A stretch of DNA of 64,000 nt from Clostridia bacterium. Its GTDB lineage: Bacteria; Bacillota; Clostridia; Lachnospirales; Lachnospiraceae. Made by a program: the position numbers and the translations under genes. Within the stretch, counting starts at the first letter, position 1. Each line of letters begins with the position of its first letter. The notes beneath the pieces were generated by a model. It made no database searches. It saw only the letters and a list, made by a program, of their open reading frames with translations, and was not told where the DNA came from. Where the stretch lies: contig CAJTAT010000001.1 in assembly GCA_910574475.1 (NCBI GenBank), positions 124,001 through 188,000 on the forward strand. Direction: 5' to 3'. Positions 25,484 through 34,936 of this stretch are shown piece after piece.

Positions 25484-26695
25484 CTATATAATGGAAACCA
25501 GTCGTTCAGCCTCCATAGTCTGTGCTGTGTATTTTAACTCTTTTAACGTAGCCCCGCCAAGGAGCATTTCATAAAAAGTAAGAATTCCTTTCATCCTGTC
25601 ATCTGTTCTCTCAAGCTCTGATATTTCTTCCAAAACCCTGGCTGCCTGTTCTATTGCCTGTTTTTCGTGATTTTCTTTCAGGTATTGGTAGGCTGCCCCC
25701 GCAGCCCCCAGCAGGATATACGCTGGATAAATTCCCTCCTTTACACAAAGGGCAGATGCTCCAATCAGCCTGTCCCGGGCGGAAAGCTTTCTGGCCGGAT
25801 CACCGCCTACCCGGGCACAGGTATCCTTAAGAGCCTGATTGGCAAAACGTATGAGCAAGTCCTGGGTATGTAATACGATACCATCCAAACTGGCGCCATA
25901 TTGTTTTGCAATAGCCCTTCCACTTTCCAGCATGGCATTTTCTACAAGATACTGTACATCGCTGTCATCCATGGCCTGATAAATGTATTCTTTCCCAATA
26001 TAATTTCCAAGATACGCACAGACAGCGTGCCCCATATTGTGTACATACAACTTCCTTTCTATATAAAAATCAAATGGAGTATGAGGCACCATGTTTTTGA
26101 TCTCTGGAATCTCTCCTTTGAACGCATCTTTATCTACAGGCAGGAAACCATACCGCTCCACGCACACCCTCAGGGGATTCCCTGCCTTCATCTCCTCCGT
26201 CTGCACCGGAACCATCCGTCCGATAGAAGCCTCCACCAGACCAATGTTTTTCTCAAACCATTGATTTTCCTCTTCCGTCAGCTGTTCCCGGATAAGAGCA
26301 GCCAGCATCTTATCTGCATCTATTAAGTTTTCGCAAATAATTATATTTAAAGGCTCTCCCTTGGTCTTAATTCGTCTGCGAATCCCTTCTACAAGGTTCG
26401 GGGTGATCAATTTCAGAACCCTCACCCCTACGGCCGTAGCCATAATATCCGCATTGGCAATGGCCTCAATCACTTGTTCCCGCTCCTTACCATGCACTGC
26501 TGATACAGGCCCTACCACGACATCCTCTTTCCCTTGGGCAGACACATACCGCACAGGATATTTTTTCTCCCGATTCAAGGCTTCCACCACAGAATCTGCC
26601 ACATCAATAAAGGTCACATCATAACCGGACTGGCTAAACAGCATGCCGATAAATCCCCGCCCAATGTTTCCTCCTCCATACATGACTGCTTTCAT
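25484..26695 (-). CDS. mtlD: Mannitol-1-phosphate 5-dehydrogenase-like polyol phosphate dehydrogenase
   Basis: 403 aa of the long-chain polyol dehydrogenase family. The N-terminal Rossmann motif is MKAVMYGGGNIGRGFIGMLF. The middle and C-terminal parts keep the MtlD pattern (KYPVRYVSAQGKEDVVV, ICENLIDADKML, NMGHAVCAYLG). MtlD interconverts mannitol-1-phosphate and fructose-6-phosphate with NAD. The ATG at 26695 has AAGGA 7 nt upstream; a longer frame lacks one. It is the last gene of a 17-kb sugar locus with no mannitol PTS, so the true substrate may be another hexitol or pentitol phosphate. Confidence 0.85.
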   Translation of the reverse strand: MKAVMYGGGNIGRGFIGMLFSQSGYDVTFIDVADSVVEALNREKKYPVRYVSAQGKEDVVVGPVSAVHGKEREQVIEAIANADIMATAVGVRVLKLITPNLVEGIRRRIKTKGEPLNIIICENLIDADKMLAALIREQLTEEENQWFEKNIGLVEASIGRMVPVQTEEMKAGNPLRVCVERYGFLPVDKDAFKGEIPEIKNMVPHTPFDFYIERKLYVHNMGHAVCAYLGNYIGKEYIYQAMDDSDVQYLVENAMLESGRAIAKQYGASLDGIVLHTQDLLIRFANQALKDTCARVGGDPARKLSARDRLIGASALCVKEGIYPAYILLGAAGAAYQYLKENHEKQAIEQAARVLEEISELERTDDRMKGILTFYEMLLGGATLKELKYTAQTMEAERLVSII

Positions 26696-26726
26696 AAAGA
26701 CATCCTTTCCTATGTATCTCTTAACT

Positions 26727-27770
26727 CTACAACGCAAAGCGTTCTTTTATACCATGTGCTCTTTGGGGATACTGCTCTGCCAGCCTGAAAATATCTGCCA
26801 CAGGCCGAAGTCCTGAGAGAGAGTCCGGCTCAGACAGATTGGCCGCTGCGGCTCCATTGGCCAGAACCATGGTCTGCTCCATAGAATATTCCTGATACAG
26901 CCCATAGAGGATTCCTGCACAAAATGCATCTCCCGCCCCAACGCTTCCTCTGATATAGCCTTTGGGTAGCTTCAGAGAGGGTACAAATCCATACTCGCCA
27001 TTTTTGGTAAGATAAGCTCCTCCCTCTGGTGCATGGAGCACTACCAGATCTGATACGCCACATTCCATAAGCGCCTTACAGATCTCTTTCAGGGCTTCCC
27101 GATTAAGAGACTCATTCTCTTCCCTCGGCTCTATACCAGCAATCCTTCCGCCCTCGATTTCATTTGCAATAAAGTAATTACAGTACTTCAGGCTTGGCTT
27201 CACGATACGGGCAAACCGTTCTCCGTCCTCACTGACTACATCCATGGAAGTCTTCACCCCAAGGCTTTGCACTTTTGCTAGTGTCCGAGCCATAACGGTT
27301 CCATATTCTGCATCTTCCTGGTCAAAACAGTCTAATAAAAGGGCGTATCCCATATGGAACATCCTGCGCCTTCCTATCTCTTCTAAGTTCAAGTCCTCTG
27401 GCCCAAATACTGCATTGGCGCCTCTGGCCTGGAAAAAGGTTCTTTCTCCTGTCTCCTGTACCGTCATCACATCCGTAAAAGAAGTCATACAGCCTTTTTT
27501 GACCCGTACCCCGTCTCTGTTGATCCCGTACTCTTTTAAAAAATTCTGGATATAAATACCTGCTTCGTCATCTCCGATACAACCGCAGCACCACAGAGGC
27601 AACTTTGGATCCATAGCCGCGATACTGCCAAGAGTATTGGCTCCGCATCCTCCCGGACTTTGAGAGCGGCTCAGGATGTTGCAGAGCATCCCTGGCTTTG
27701 CATAGGTATCAACCATTTTCACATAATCCACAATTAAGTTTCCTGCAACAGCAATTCCATCTCTTATCAT
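26727..27770 (-). CDS. PfkB-family carbohydrate kinase
   Basis: 347 aa, ribokinase-like fold. The N-terminal part has VAGNLIVDYVKMVDTYAKPG and the sugar-binding GGCGANTLGSIAAM, and the C-terminal part has the catalytic GSVGAGDAFCAGILYG, whose Asp is the base. It phosphorylates a sugar, often a ketose, with ATP. It is 15 bp from the D-lyxose isomerase-like gene upstream and 31 bp from the polyol phosphate dehydrogenase gene, which suggests an isomerase-kinase-dehydrogenase chain through a ketose phosphate. Confidence 0.93.
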   Translation of the reverse strand: MIRDGIAVAGNLIVDYVKMVDTYAKPGMLCNILSRSQSPGGCGANTLGSIAAMDPKLPLWCCGCIGDDEAGIYIQNFLKEYGINRDGVRVKKGCMTSFTDVMTVQETGERTFFQARGANAVFGPEDLNLEEIGRRRMFHMGYALLLDCFDQEDAEYGTVMARTLAKVQSLGVKTSMDVVSEDGERFARIVKPSLKYCNYFIANEIEGGRIAGIEPREENESLNREALKEICKALMECGVSDLVVLHAPEGGAYLTKNGEYGFVPSLKLPKGYIRGSVGAGDAFCAGILYGLYQEYSMEQTMVLANGAAAANLSEPDSLSGLRPVADIFRLAEQYPQRAHGIKERFAL

Positions 27771-27785
27771 ATAGCACGCCTTTCC

Positions 27786-28463
27786 TTATTCTGGATATTC
27801 GTTGCACAGTAGATAAAGAGGTTTTTCATCCTCCTCGATCTTTGGGAAACGTCCCACAGTATCATAGAATCTATTGTCCAGATTGTCGTCATTGGTCATA
27901 GAAACCTCTGCCACCAGCACCGTCCCTTTTCCCTCTTCTCCCCAGAATCTGTGATAGAGTCCCTGGGTCAGAGTAATGCTCTCTCCAGGCTTTAAGCGCA
28001 CCACATGGCCTGCCGGAAATCTATATTTCACGCCATCCATGGTCACTGTCACCGGAGTATCATCAAGTTTCTCTTCGTCGGTGGAATTGTAAAGCTTAAT
28101 CATCAGATTTCCTCCGCCCTTATTGATAATATCTTCCATCTTATTCCAATGAAAATGCATGGGTGTAACCTGATTTTCTCTGACAACCATCAGTTTTTCC
28201 GCATATGGTTTGGGGTAAGTCTGGCTGTCCTTTTGGTTTCCGTTCCTTAATGTGATCAAAAGGAGCCCAATCTTACTAAAATCCCCCTGTCCATAATCTG
28301 TAATATCCCAGCCCAGCATATTATCTCTGATCTCCTGGGCTTCCTGTCCTTTCTCCTTCCATTCCTCCGGCGTCCACAGCGCAAAAGGCGGCAGAGCTGT
28401 CCTGTATTCCTCAAATAGTTTTAATGCATCCTCCATAATTTTATTTATCTCTGAGCGTTTCAA
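27786..28463 (-). CDS. D-lyxose/D-mannose ketol-isomerase family (cupin)
   Basis: 225 aa, the length of the D-lyxose isomerase cupin family, which turns D-lyxose into D-xylulose and D-mannose into D-fructose. The metal ligands are visible: H103 and H105 (MHFHW), E110 (KMED) and H171 (LYHRFW). The opening MKRSEINKIMEDALKLF and LPPFALWTPEEW are characteristic. It most likely supplies the ketose for the PfkB kinase that follows. Which aldose is used here is not decided by sequence. Confidence 0.9.
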   Translation of the reverse strand: MKRSEINKIMEDALKLFEEYRTALPPFALWTPEEWKEKGQEAQEIRDNMLGWDITDYGQGDFSKIGLLLITLRNGNQKDSQTYPKPYAEKLMVVRENQVTPMHFHWNKMEDIINKGGGNLMIKLYNSTDEEKLDDTPVTVTMDGVKYRFPAGHVVRLKPGESITLTQGLYHRFWGEEGKGTVLVAEVSMTNDDNLDNRFYDTVGRFPKIEEDEKPLYLLCNEYPE

Positions 28464-28533
28464 TCTTTCTCCTCCTAATTGATTTTTTAGTTGATTATAT
28501 GTTTTATTACATCCCTTCTAATGCTACTTTTTC

Positions 28534-29841
28534 TTATGATATCTCATACAACTGGATTCCTTTAATCCTGCAGAATCTTCGCAGCTCCTCTATATAATCA
28601 CCATATCCAATCATCCAGTGATGGCCAATCCCATGCTCCATAATCTCCTGATTTATGTCTTCTACCTTCTTATCAAACTGAATTTTAACGGGATTTCCCG
28701 GGAATTCCATACTGCATGGAATCGCCTCTCCTGTCATAACCGCCATGCGGAACTGCTCTCCATGGCCACAGATATTCACTGCTGTGACAGTACCCGTTTT
28801 CATCAGGAACCGGGTACACACCCCTGTCTCTGCCAGCCGTACTGGCGCCAGTTCTATGGCGCCCTCTGCAATGGAGAATCCAGAAGATCCACAGTGAGAA
28901 AATAAGATGCTATTCTCTTCTTCATTCAGGTAGAGTAGATCTGTATTATTCACAGGGAGGCCGGAAAGCTCATATAAAAGCTTCATGGTAAGGGCATTTG
29001 TCACATCCCCCTCGCAGGAACATGTAATCCCCTCTTCTGCCAGAAGAGAGTAGGCCAGACATACCTTTCCCATATAAGTGGTATAGCATTTTACAGATAA
29101 GGCCTCCAGGGCATACTCCTGAACCAATTCTTTCAGGGCTCCATAATATTTGATGGATTCCAGAAGTTGTTCCTCAGAGGTTAAAATCCTGCAGGGATTC
29201 AGCTCCTTTTTCTTTTCCTTCAGAAGTCTCTTTGCCTCTTTTGCCGTCATGACAGCCACCCGCTCTGTCATTTCTTTTTCATCCAAATTTACTACCCTGG
29301 CTCCCAACTTCTGCTTGATTGCAAATTCATCGTAGGCAATCTCTGTCATTCCCTTGACACGTCCTCCAATAGCTCCCACTCTTGTCCGTTCCATACAGCG
29401 GGCCAGCGCGCAGGCAGCCCCGATCTTCTTTGTCTTCTGAGCACAGGCAGAACTTTTTGCATCTCCATAGACAAACTCGTACGTTCTCCCAATGTCTGTA
29501 AAGACAGCCCCTATCTGGTGGGCACAGCATAGAGATCCCGTCTCTCTGTGGGGGTAGGCCCGTAAAATCACAGGCTTGTCAATCAACGAAAGCAGATCCA
29601 GCAGATGATGATCCTCACTCCAGGTGGCTATACAGATGAGTATTGCGTCTATTTCCATTCCTTTCAATAGAGAGGCGGCTTTGTAAACACTCTCCAGATC
29701 ATGGAGTACAACACGTGTACTTTCACATTCCACACCCTCCAAGCACAGGGCCTTCGTTGTCTGTTCCAGGAGTTCTTCTGCATTTTCATACCCGATCTCA
29801 AAGGGACATCCCAAACCTACAGCCCCAATGTTTATTTTCAT
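28534..29841 (-). CDS. L-fucose/L-arabinose isomerase-like protein
   Basis: 435 aa with the FucI/AraA-like layout: two Rossmann-type N-terminal domains (IGAVGLGCPFEIGYENAEEL, then DAILICIATWSEDHHLLDLL) and a C-terminal substrate domain (CEGDVTNALTMKLLYELSG, then ICGHGEQFRMAVMTG). The family is large and mostly uncharacterised, and includes aldose-ketose isomerases and other enzymes. The ATG overlaps the upstream stop (ATGA), so it is coupled to the mutarotase-like gene. It could isomerise the imported sugar or a derivative; I cannot name it. Confidence 0.8.
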   Translation of the reverse strand: MKINIGAVGLGCPFEIGYENAEELLEQTTKALCLEGVECESTRVVLHDLESVYKAASLLKGMEIDAILICIATWSEDHHLLDLLSLIDKPVILRAYPHRETGSLCCAHQIGAVFTDIGRTYEFVYGDAKSSACAQKTKKIGAACALARCMERTRVGAIGGRVKGMTEIAYDEFAIKQKLGARVVNLDEKEMTERVAVMTAKEAKRLLKEKKKELNPCRILTSEEQLLESIKYYGALKELVQEYALEALSVKCYTTYMGKVCLAYSLLAEEGITCSCEGDVTNALTMKLLYELSGLPVNNTDLLYLNEEENSILFSHCGSSGFSIAEGAIELAPVRLAETGVCTRFLMKTGTVTAVNICGHGEQFRMAVMTGEAIPCSMEFPGNPVKIQFDKKVEDINQEIMEHGIGHHWMIGYGDYIEELRRFCRIKGIQLYEIS

Positions 29842-30692
29842 ATTGTTTCTCCTTCCCATTTTTTTCTATAAAGTCTCCAAATCTCTTCATGCTCTCTTGT
29901 CTCCCCTGGTAAAAGCTCCGTATAAGGGGACAAGCTCTCCATTTCTACCATGTATTTGCACAGAAAGGTCTCGTAGGACACATCTCCGTCTGGATATGGG
30001 CTTCCCGGCTCCAAAGAAAAGTCTTTTTCAAATACAATCCCCCTGTTTTCATACCGGATAGGCCCGCAGGGGTGGCCCACTCCTATCTTATACTTTTCGT
30101 CTATAGCCAGGTGCGAAAGCCGAATCTCTTCCCTGGTATAAGCCGCCCGCCTGTCTCCCAGACTGGTATAATCCCACAGGGAAATACGATGCCAGGGATC
30201 CATTCCTCCCTCCCGGAGAGCCAGTGGAATCTGTTCTATTCCTCCTGGAGCCATAGCAGTTATGGCCCACAGAGAACATTTCATCTTTTGGCTTCCTGTA
30301 TTTTGAAGCTGGTGAAGGATTCTGACGCCATTGTCTTTCTCAAAGGAAATTCTCATGCTCTTCTTTACATGGAGCCAGGGATCCTCCTTCTGGCAAATGA
30401 TAATCTCTTTTCCTAATACCTCATAGGAGATTCGTTCATTGTCTGGATAGTACACATTTTCACTTTCCGGCGCCACCCACAGCCGATGTCCCCCGCGGAT
30501 ATTCCACCCTGCTTCTGTGGTAAGTGCCTTCCTATCCTCTGGCTGTTCATAGAATACATTTTCCTCCTCACAAAAGGAAAAATGGCTGATTCTAAGGCCA
30601 TAGGTCAGTGGAATCATAAGCTCTACTGTTCCATTGTTTGCAAAGAGGCTCTCACCAAACCTCAAATGCCCATCCATCTTCCACTTCATCAT
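29838..30692 (-). CDS. Aldose-epimerase-like protein (DUF4380 type)
   Basis: 284 aa, predicted beta-rich, with no signal peptide. The sequence (IPLTYGLRISHFSFCEEENVF, then GGHRLWVAPESENVYYPDN, then LWAITAMAPGG) resembles galactose-mutarotase-fold proteins of the DUF4380 group. These often lack the full mutarotase catalytic pair, so it may bind or epimerise a sugar. It lies 2 bp after the PIG-L deacetylase gene and overlaps the next gene by 4 bp. The fold assignment is from pattern only. Confidence 0.65.
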   Translation of the reverse strand: MMKWKMDGHLRFGESLFANNGTVELMIPLTYGLRISHFSFCEEENVFYEQPEDRKALTTEAGWNIRGGHRLWVAPESENVYYPDNERISYEVLGKEIIICQKEDPWLHVKKSMRISFEKDNGVRILHQLQNTGSQKMKCSLWAITAMAPGGIEQIPLALREGGMDPWHRISLWDYTSLGDRRAAYTREEIRLSHLAIDEKYKIGVGHPCGPIRYENRGIVFEKDFSLEPGSPYPDGDVSYETFLCKYMVEMESLSPYTELLPGETREHEEIWRLYRKKWEGETI

Positions 30693-30694
30693 CT

Positions 30695-31417
30695 TTAAGG
30701 TAGCACACGCCGGGGAACTACACGAAATGCATCATTGGCCATACGGAACCCTTCCGCATATTCTACGCCACACTGAATTCCCCGGTATCTGGCAATTGTG
30801 CGGTAATCTTCAAAGAAATCCTTTTCTTTCTCTCCCAGGGCTTCCTTATAATTATCCTGCATCCAGGAAACCTGGCTCTTGTGCTCCCGGCACATAGCCA
30901 TCTTAAGTTCCATCACATCTGTGATATCTACGTATTCTGTAGGCACAAATCCCAACCCATGTACTGGTTCAAAGTAAACGATCACCGGTATCTTGTCATA
31001 AGCCGGCGCTTTCGTCTGAATCTTCTCTACTGGGATCATCACTGCGATGTCATTGATAATCTTGCTTGTCAGCTCGTGATCTGGATTGTAGTCTTCTGGA
31101 TTGTGAGTCAGGATCACATCTGCTTTGCAATATCTAACCAGATTGATAAATGCCAGCCTGGCCGCCCTGTCCTCAAAAAACATTTCGTCATCATAGTCCA
31201 GACACAGATACTCCGCCCCAATATGGGCAGCCGCCCTTCTGGCCTCCTCTTTGCGAATGGTAGCTATCTCCTCCATAGGTAGGGTTGCAGAACCCACGTT
31301 TCCGTTGGTAGCCGTGGCCGTAAATACTTTGTGTCCCATCTTTGCATATTTTGCAAGGGTTCCTCCGCAGGAAGTCTCCACATCATCGGGATGTGCACCG
31401 ATTGCTAAAATGTTCAT
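30695..31417 (-). CDS. PIG-L family deacetylase
   Basis: 240 aa, zinc-dependent LmbE/PIG-L fold. The metal site is H9, D12 (AIGAHPDDVE) and H114 (NPDHE), with the acid D11 beside them. Such enzymes remove N-acetyl groups from sugars such as GlcNAc or its conjugates. Its place in the sugar locus suggests that the imported glycoside carries an N-acetyl group. The frame is open upstream, but AGGAGGAAACG precedes the ATG at 31417. Confidence 0.9.
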   Translation of the reverse strand: MNILAIGAHPDDVETSCGGTLAKYAKMGHKVFTATATNGNVGSATLPMEEIATIRKEEARRAAAHIGAEYLCLDYDDEMFFEDRAARLAFINLVRYCKADVILTHNPEDYNPDHELTSKIINDIAVMIPVEKIQTKAPAYDKIPVIVYFEPVHGLGFVPTEYVDITDVMELKMAMCREHKSQVSWMQDNYKEALGEKEKDFFEDYRTIARYRGIQCGVEYAEGFRMANDAFRVVPRRVLP

Positions 31418-31448
31418 TTCGTTTCCTCCTAATTTTAAGTTCCTCCTC

Positions 31449-32405
31449 TTAGACGCGCTCCTCTTTATGTTCCAAATATTTATCCGATACAATAATAGCT
31501 AATAGAATGATGCCCTTTACCAGGTTCTGTATATTTGTATAAATATTAAACATACTCATTGCATTAAAAATCAGTCCTATCATCAGCGCTCCCAGAAGTG
31601 TCTTGACTGCGCTTCCTTTTCCTCCTGAAAAGGAGGTTCCGCCGATAATTACCATAGGAATGACTGTAAGTGCAGCATCGCTGGCCACCGTACCATCTGC
31701 GCTGCAAAGCCGGACTACCAGGGTCAGGCCAGCAACCCCAGACAGAAATCCATTAATGGAAAAAGCAAGAATCTGATGCTTTTTTAGATTGATTCCTACA
31801 CTTTTGGCCACTTCCTTATTTCCACCTATTGCAAAAAGATTTCTACCAAACTGTGTCCTTGTTAGAACTATCTGTGATGCTGCCACTACAATAAGAAAAA
31901 CAAAAAACATAATCGGAAATACACTCACATGCATACTGCCCAGTCTGGAAACAGAAACATCTATAACGGGAATTGGCTTGCTGCCTGCCAGGACAAGCGC
32001 AATCCCCTTATAGGCAAGCTGTGCAGACAGAGATACAATAAAGGGATTCAGATCCAGACATGCCACTAAGGTCCCTGTAAGGGTGCCTGCTGACAATGCA
32101 CAGATCAGAGATATCACCATAGCTCCAATCATTCCTATCTGTGGAAATGTCAGTGCAAAAATAACGCCCGTCATGGCAATGATCGAACCCACAGAAATGT
32201 CCAGAAGCCCCGTGATTAATACAAAGGTAAGCCCTACTGCTGCGATTCCATAAGAATTAATGGAGTTAAGCATCTCCCGAATATTCCTGGCTGTCATAAA
32301 GTATTCTGATACAAAACTCATAAATAAAAATCCTAAAATCAGTACCACTGCAATTCGATATTGATTTAGATTTCTTTTTAAAACAGGTATCATGCGTTCT
32401 TCCAT
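31449..32405 (-). CDS. Ribose-type sugar ABC transporter permease (second)
   Basis: 318 aa, with about eight to ten hydrophobic segments and the RbsC/BPD_transp_2 pattern (GLLDISVGSIIAMTGVIFAL, then the late IGGTSFSGGKGSAVKTLLGALMIG). It forms the membrane channel with the first permease, probably as a heterodimer. Its ATG is 3 bp after the stop of the first permease. AGGAGATAGAAG precedes it. Two different permeases, rather than one used twice, set this importer apart from the classical rbsDACBK system. Confidence 0.92.
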   Translation of the reverse strand: MEERMIPVLKRNLNQYRIAVVLILGFLFMSFVSEYFMTARNIREMLNSINSYGIAAVGLTFVLITGLLDISVGSIIAMTGVIFALTFPQIGMIGAMVISLICALSAGTLTGTLVACLDLNPFIVSLSAQLAYKGIALVLAGSKPIPVIDVSVSRLGSMHVSVFPIMFFVFLIVVAASQIVLTRTQFGRNLFAIGGNKEVAKSVGINLKKHQILAFSINGFLSGVAGLTLVVRLCSADGTVASDAALTVIPMVIIGGTSFSGGKGSAVKTLLGALMIGLIFNAMSMFNIYTNIQNLVKGIILLAIIVSDKYLEHKEERV

Positions 32406-32408
32406 CTT

Positions 32409-33383
32409 CTATCTCCTTTTCAGCTTATCCAGCGCTATGGCCAAAACCAGAATTCCGCCTTTTACGATATACTGCACTACGGAGTCCACACCCAGAAGAT
32501 TTAAAATATTTGTAATCAGGCCGTATATGGTTACTCCAATAAAGACTTGAACCATACCGCCTTTTCCACCTTCCACAGAGTTTCCTCCTATAATCGCTGC
32601 AATGGCTGCATCAAAATCTGCATCCACCCCAGATCTGGGAGAAGCTGCCGTCGTCCTGGATGTAAGAATCACTGCTCCCACAGCTGCCGTGATACCTGCC
32701 AGTGTAAAGGCAATGAACTTGATTTTATTTACATCAATCCCAGACAAATAGGCAGCCTTTTTATTTCCTCCCGTCATCAGAAGGCTTCTGCCCCATGCTG
32801 TCTTTTTGAGCATAATCTGGGTAAATATCATAATGGCAAACCAGATAAGCGCTGCAACAGGAATTCCCATAAAGGTTCCTTGGCCTATCTGGGCATACCA
32901 TTCGTCATTCAGCCCTACAAGGTCATAGCCCTTTGTGTATGTAAGCGCCACGCTGAAACCTATTAATTGGGTTCCCAGTGTAATCAAAAAGGCCTCCCCT
33001 GAACCTCCCCTTGTAATCTTCATCAGCAATCCATTCAAAGCCCCAAAGGCTGCTCCCGTCAGAATCGCTGCAACCATAGCCAAAGGCATACCTATGGAGT
33101 GTTGCAGTCCCAGCAGAAGAACAGCACACACAGACAGAGTACCCCCCAGGGATAAGTCAAATCCATCCACCAGTAAAACCAGAGAAAAGCCCACTGCCAA
33201 AATTCCATTTACAGACACTCTGCGGAACAAATTAATAAAATTGTCTATGGTAAGGAAACCATCTGTCAGCGCTGTTCCTAAAAGTATCATGAACACCAGA
33301 AGCAGCACGCTTGTATTGTCCCTGCTCCAATTGAGTACTGTACCTATGCCAGACTGCCTGTTTCTATTGATTGTATTTTCCAT
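32409..33383 (-). CDS. Ribose-type sugar ABC transporter permease (first)
   Basis: About 324 aa, with RbsC-type motifs: LVDGFDLSLGGTLSVCAVLLL and the late IAAIIGGNSVEGGKGGMVQV. Membrane channel of the ribose-type importer. An in-frame GTG at 33392 is possible, but AGGGTGG sits properly only for the ATG at 33383. It is tightly packed between the ATPase and the second permease genes. Confidence 0.92.
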   Translation of the reverse strand: MENTINRNRQSGIGTVLNWSRDNTSVLLLVFMILLGTALTDGFLTIDNFINLFRRVSVNGILAVGFSLVLLVDGFDLSLGGTLSVCAVLLLGLQHSIGMPLAMVAAILTGAAFGALNGLLMKITRGGSGEAFLITLGTQLIGFSVALTYTKGYDLVGLNDEWYAQIGQGTFMGIPVAALIWFAIMIFTQIMLKKTAWGRSLLMTGGNKKAAYLSGIDVNKIKFIAFTLAGITAAVGAVILTSRTTAASPRSGVDADFDAAIAAIIGGNSVEGGKGGMVQVFIGVTIYGLITNILNLLGVDSVVQYIVKGGILVLAIALDKLKRR

Positions 33384-33393
33384 ATTCACCACC

Positions 33394-34872
33394 CTATAAT
33401 GCGTACTTCATAACACTTTCCGAACAGATTTCTTCCTTCTGCAGTTCCCCTGAGATTTTGCCTTCCTTCATCACAAGAACACGATCACAGAGAGAGGTGA
33501 TTTCCAAAAGCTCTGATGAAATCAGGATCACACTTTTTCCCTCTTTTACCAACTGGTAAATCAACTCATATATCTCATGCTTTGCACCTACATCAATCCC
33601 TCTTGTAGGCTCGTCCATAATAAATATATCTGCTGAAGTATTCAGCCACTTAGCCAATACTACCTTCTGCTGGTTCCCGCCGGACAGGGTTTTGGCAGCC
33701 TGAGAAATGGAGTGGATTTTGATAGCCAGCTCCTTTCGAAATCTCTCTGAAATCTTGCTCTCCTTATCTCTGCTAATAAAAATTCCCTGGAGTATGTTCT
33801 TGAAATTGGCCATCTCTATATTGAATTTAATGGGAAAACTTAATATCAACCCTTCCCCTTTTCGATCTTCTGTGAGAAAAGCAAGTCCCGCCCTCTTGGC
33901 ATCTCTTGGATTTCTAATTTTAACGCGTTCACCGTGAATATAAATTTCACCAGAATCTGTGTAATCTGCCCCATAAAGAGCACGCATCATCTCTGTCCTG
34001 CCGGCGCCTACCAGGCCTGAAATTCCCAAAACCTCTCCCTGTCTCAGATAGAATTCGGCGCTGGCAGCCTCACCTCTTCTCCTCAAGTTCTTTACACGTA
34101 AAACCTCGTCTCCTATTGGGGAAGTTCTGACAGGAAAGGTCTGATCCATGTCTCGTCCAACCATCATGCGCACAATGTCATCGTAAGATACTTCTGAAAC
34201 CTTCCTAGTATCTATCACGCACCCATCCCGCAGTACGGTAATGTTATCGCAGATCTCAAAGATTTCGTCCATCCGATGAGAAATATAGATAACAGTAATT
34301 CCCTTTTGTTTTAGATTTCTTATAATATGAAATAACTTTTTAAGTTCATTTTGCGTCAATGTAGCCGAAGGCTCATCCATAAGAACTATTCTGGAATTGT
34401 AGCTCAATGCTTTGGCAATCTCCACCATCTGCTTTCCCGCAATACTTAAGTTCTTAACTAGTTCTCTGGGATCTATGTCAAATCCTACTTCTTTCAGCAA
34501 AACCCCTGCGTCTTCATAGAGGCCTTTCCAGTCTACCAGGCCGTTTTTCTTTTTGAGCCTTCCCACAAAAATGTTCTCCGCTATTGACAGTTCTTCTACC
34601 AGATTCAGCTCCTGAAAGATAATTGCAATCCCAAGCTCCGCCGCTTTTAATGAAGAAGTAATCTCCACCTCTTTCCCGTCAATCAGGACTTTACCCGAAT
34701 CCTTTTTATAGTTTCCATTCAGGATTTTCATAAGAGTAGATTTTCCTGCTCCGTTTTCACCTGCAAGGGCCCGTACCTCTCCCTTTTCCAGCTTGATACT
34801 TACATCAGAAAGAGCCTGCACTGGTTCAAAGCGTTTACTGACACCCTGAATTTCAAAAAAAACATCACCCAT
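33394..34872 (-). CDS. Ribose-type sugar ABC transporter ATP-binding protein
   Basis: 492 aa with two ATPase domains, the RbsA/MglA form. The first has Walker A GENGAGKSTLM, signature LSIAGKQMVE and Walker B VLMDEPSA. The second has a degenerate Walker A (GLVGAGRTEMM) but a good signature LSGGNQQKVVLAKWL and IMDEPTRGID. This asymmetry is normal for the family. AGGAGGAAGC precedes the ATG. A 13-bp hairpin separates it from the binding-protein gene upstream. Confidence 0.95.
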   Translation of the reverse strand: MGDVFFEIQGVSKRFEPVQALSDVSIKLEKGEVRALAGENGAGKSTLMKILNGNYKKDSGKVLIDGKEVEITSSLKAAELGIAIIFQELNLVEELSIAENIFVGRLKKKNGLVDWKGLYEDAGVLLKEVGFDIDPRELVKNLSIAGKQMVEIAKALSYNSRIVLMDEPSATLTQNELKKLFHIIRNLKQKGITVIYISHRMDEIFEICDNITVLRDGCVIDTRKVSEVSYDDIVRMMVGRDMDQTFPVRTSPIGDEVLRVKNLRRRGEAASAEFYLRQGEVLGISGLVGAGRTEMMRALYGADYTDSGEIYIHGERVKIRNPRDAKRAGLAFLTEDRKGEGLILSFPIKFNIEMANFKNILQGIFISRDKESKISERFRKELAIKIHSISQAAKTLSGGNQQKVVLAKWLNTSADIFIMDEPTRGIDVGAKHEIYELIYQLVKEGKSVILISSELLEITSLCDRVLVMKEGKISGELQKEEICSESVMKYAL

Positions 34873-34890
34873 ATGCTTCCTCCTTACCTT

Positions 34891-34923
34891 TGAGAGGATA
34901 TTCTTTGACTGAATATCCTCTCA
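34891..34923 (-). other. Hairpin between binding protein and ATPase genes
   Basis: A perfect 13-bp stem (TGAGAGGATATTC / GAATATCCTCTCA) with a 7-nt loop and no T-run. Such hairpins after a binding-protein gene often protect its mRNA and give more binding protein than ATPase. Confidence 0.7.
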
Positions 34924-34936
34924 AAAGTCTGCTAGA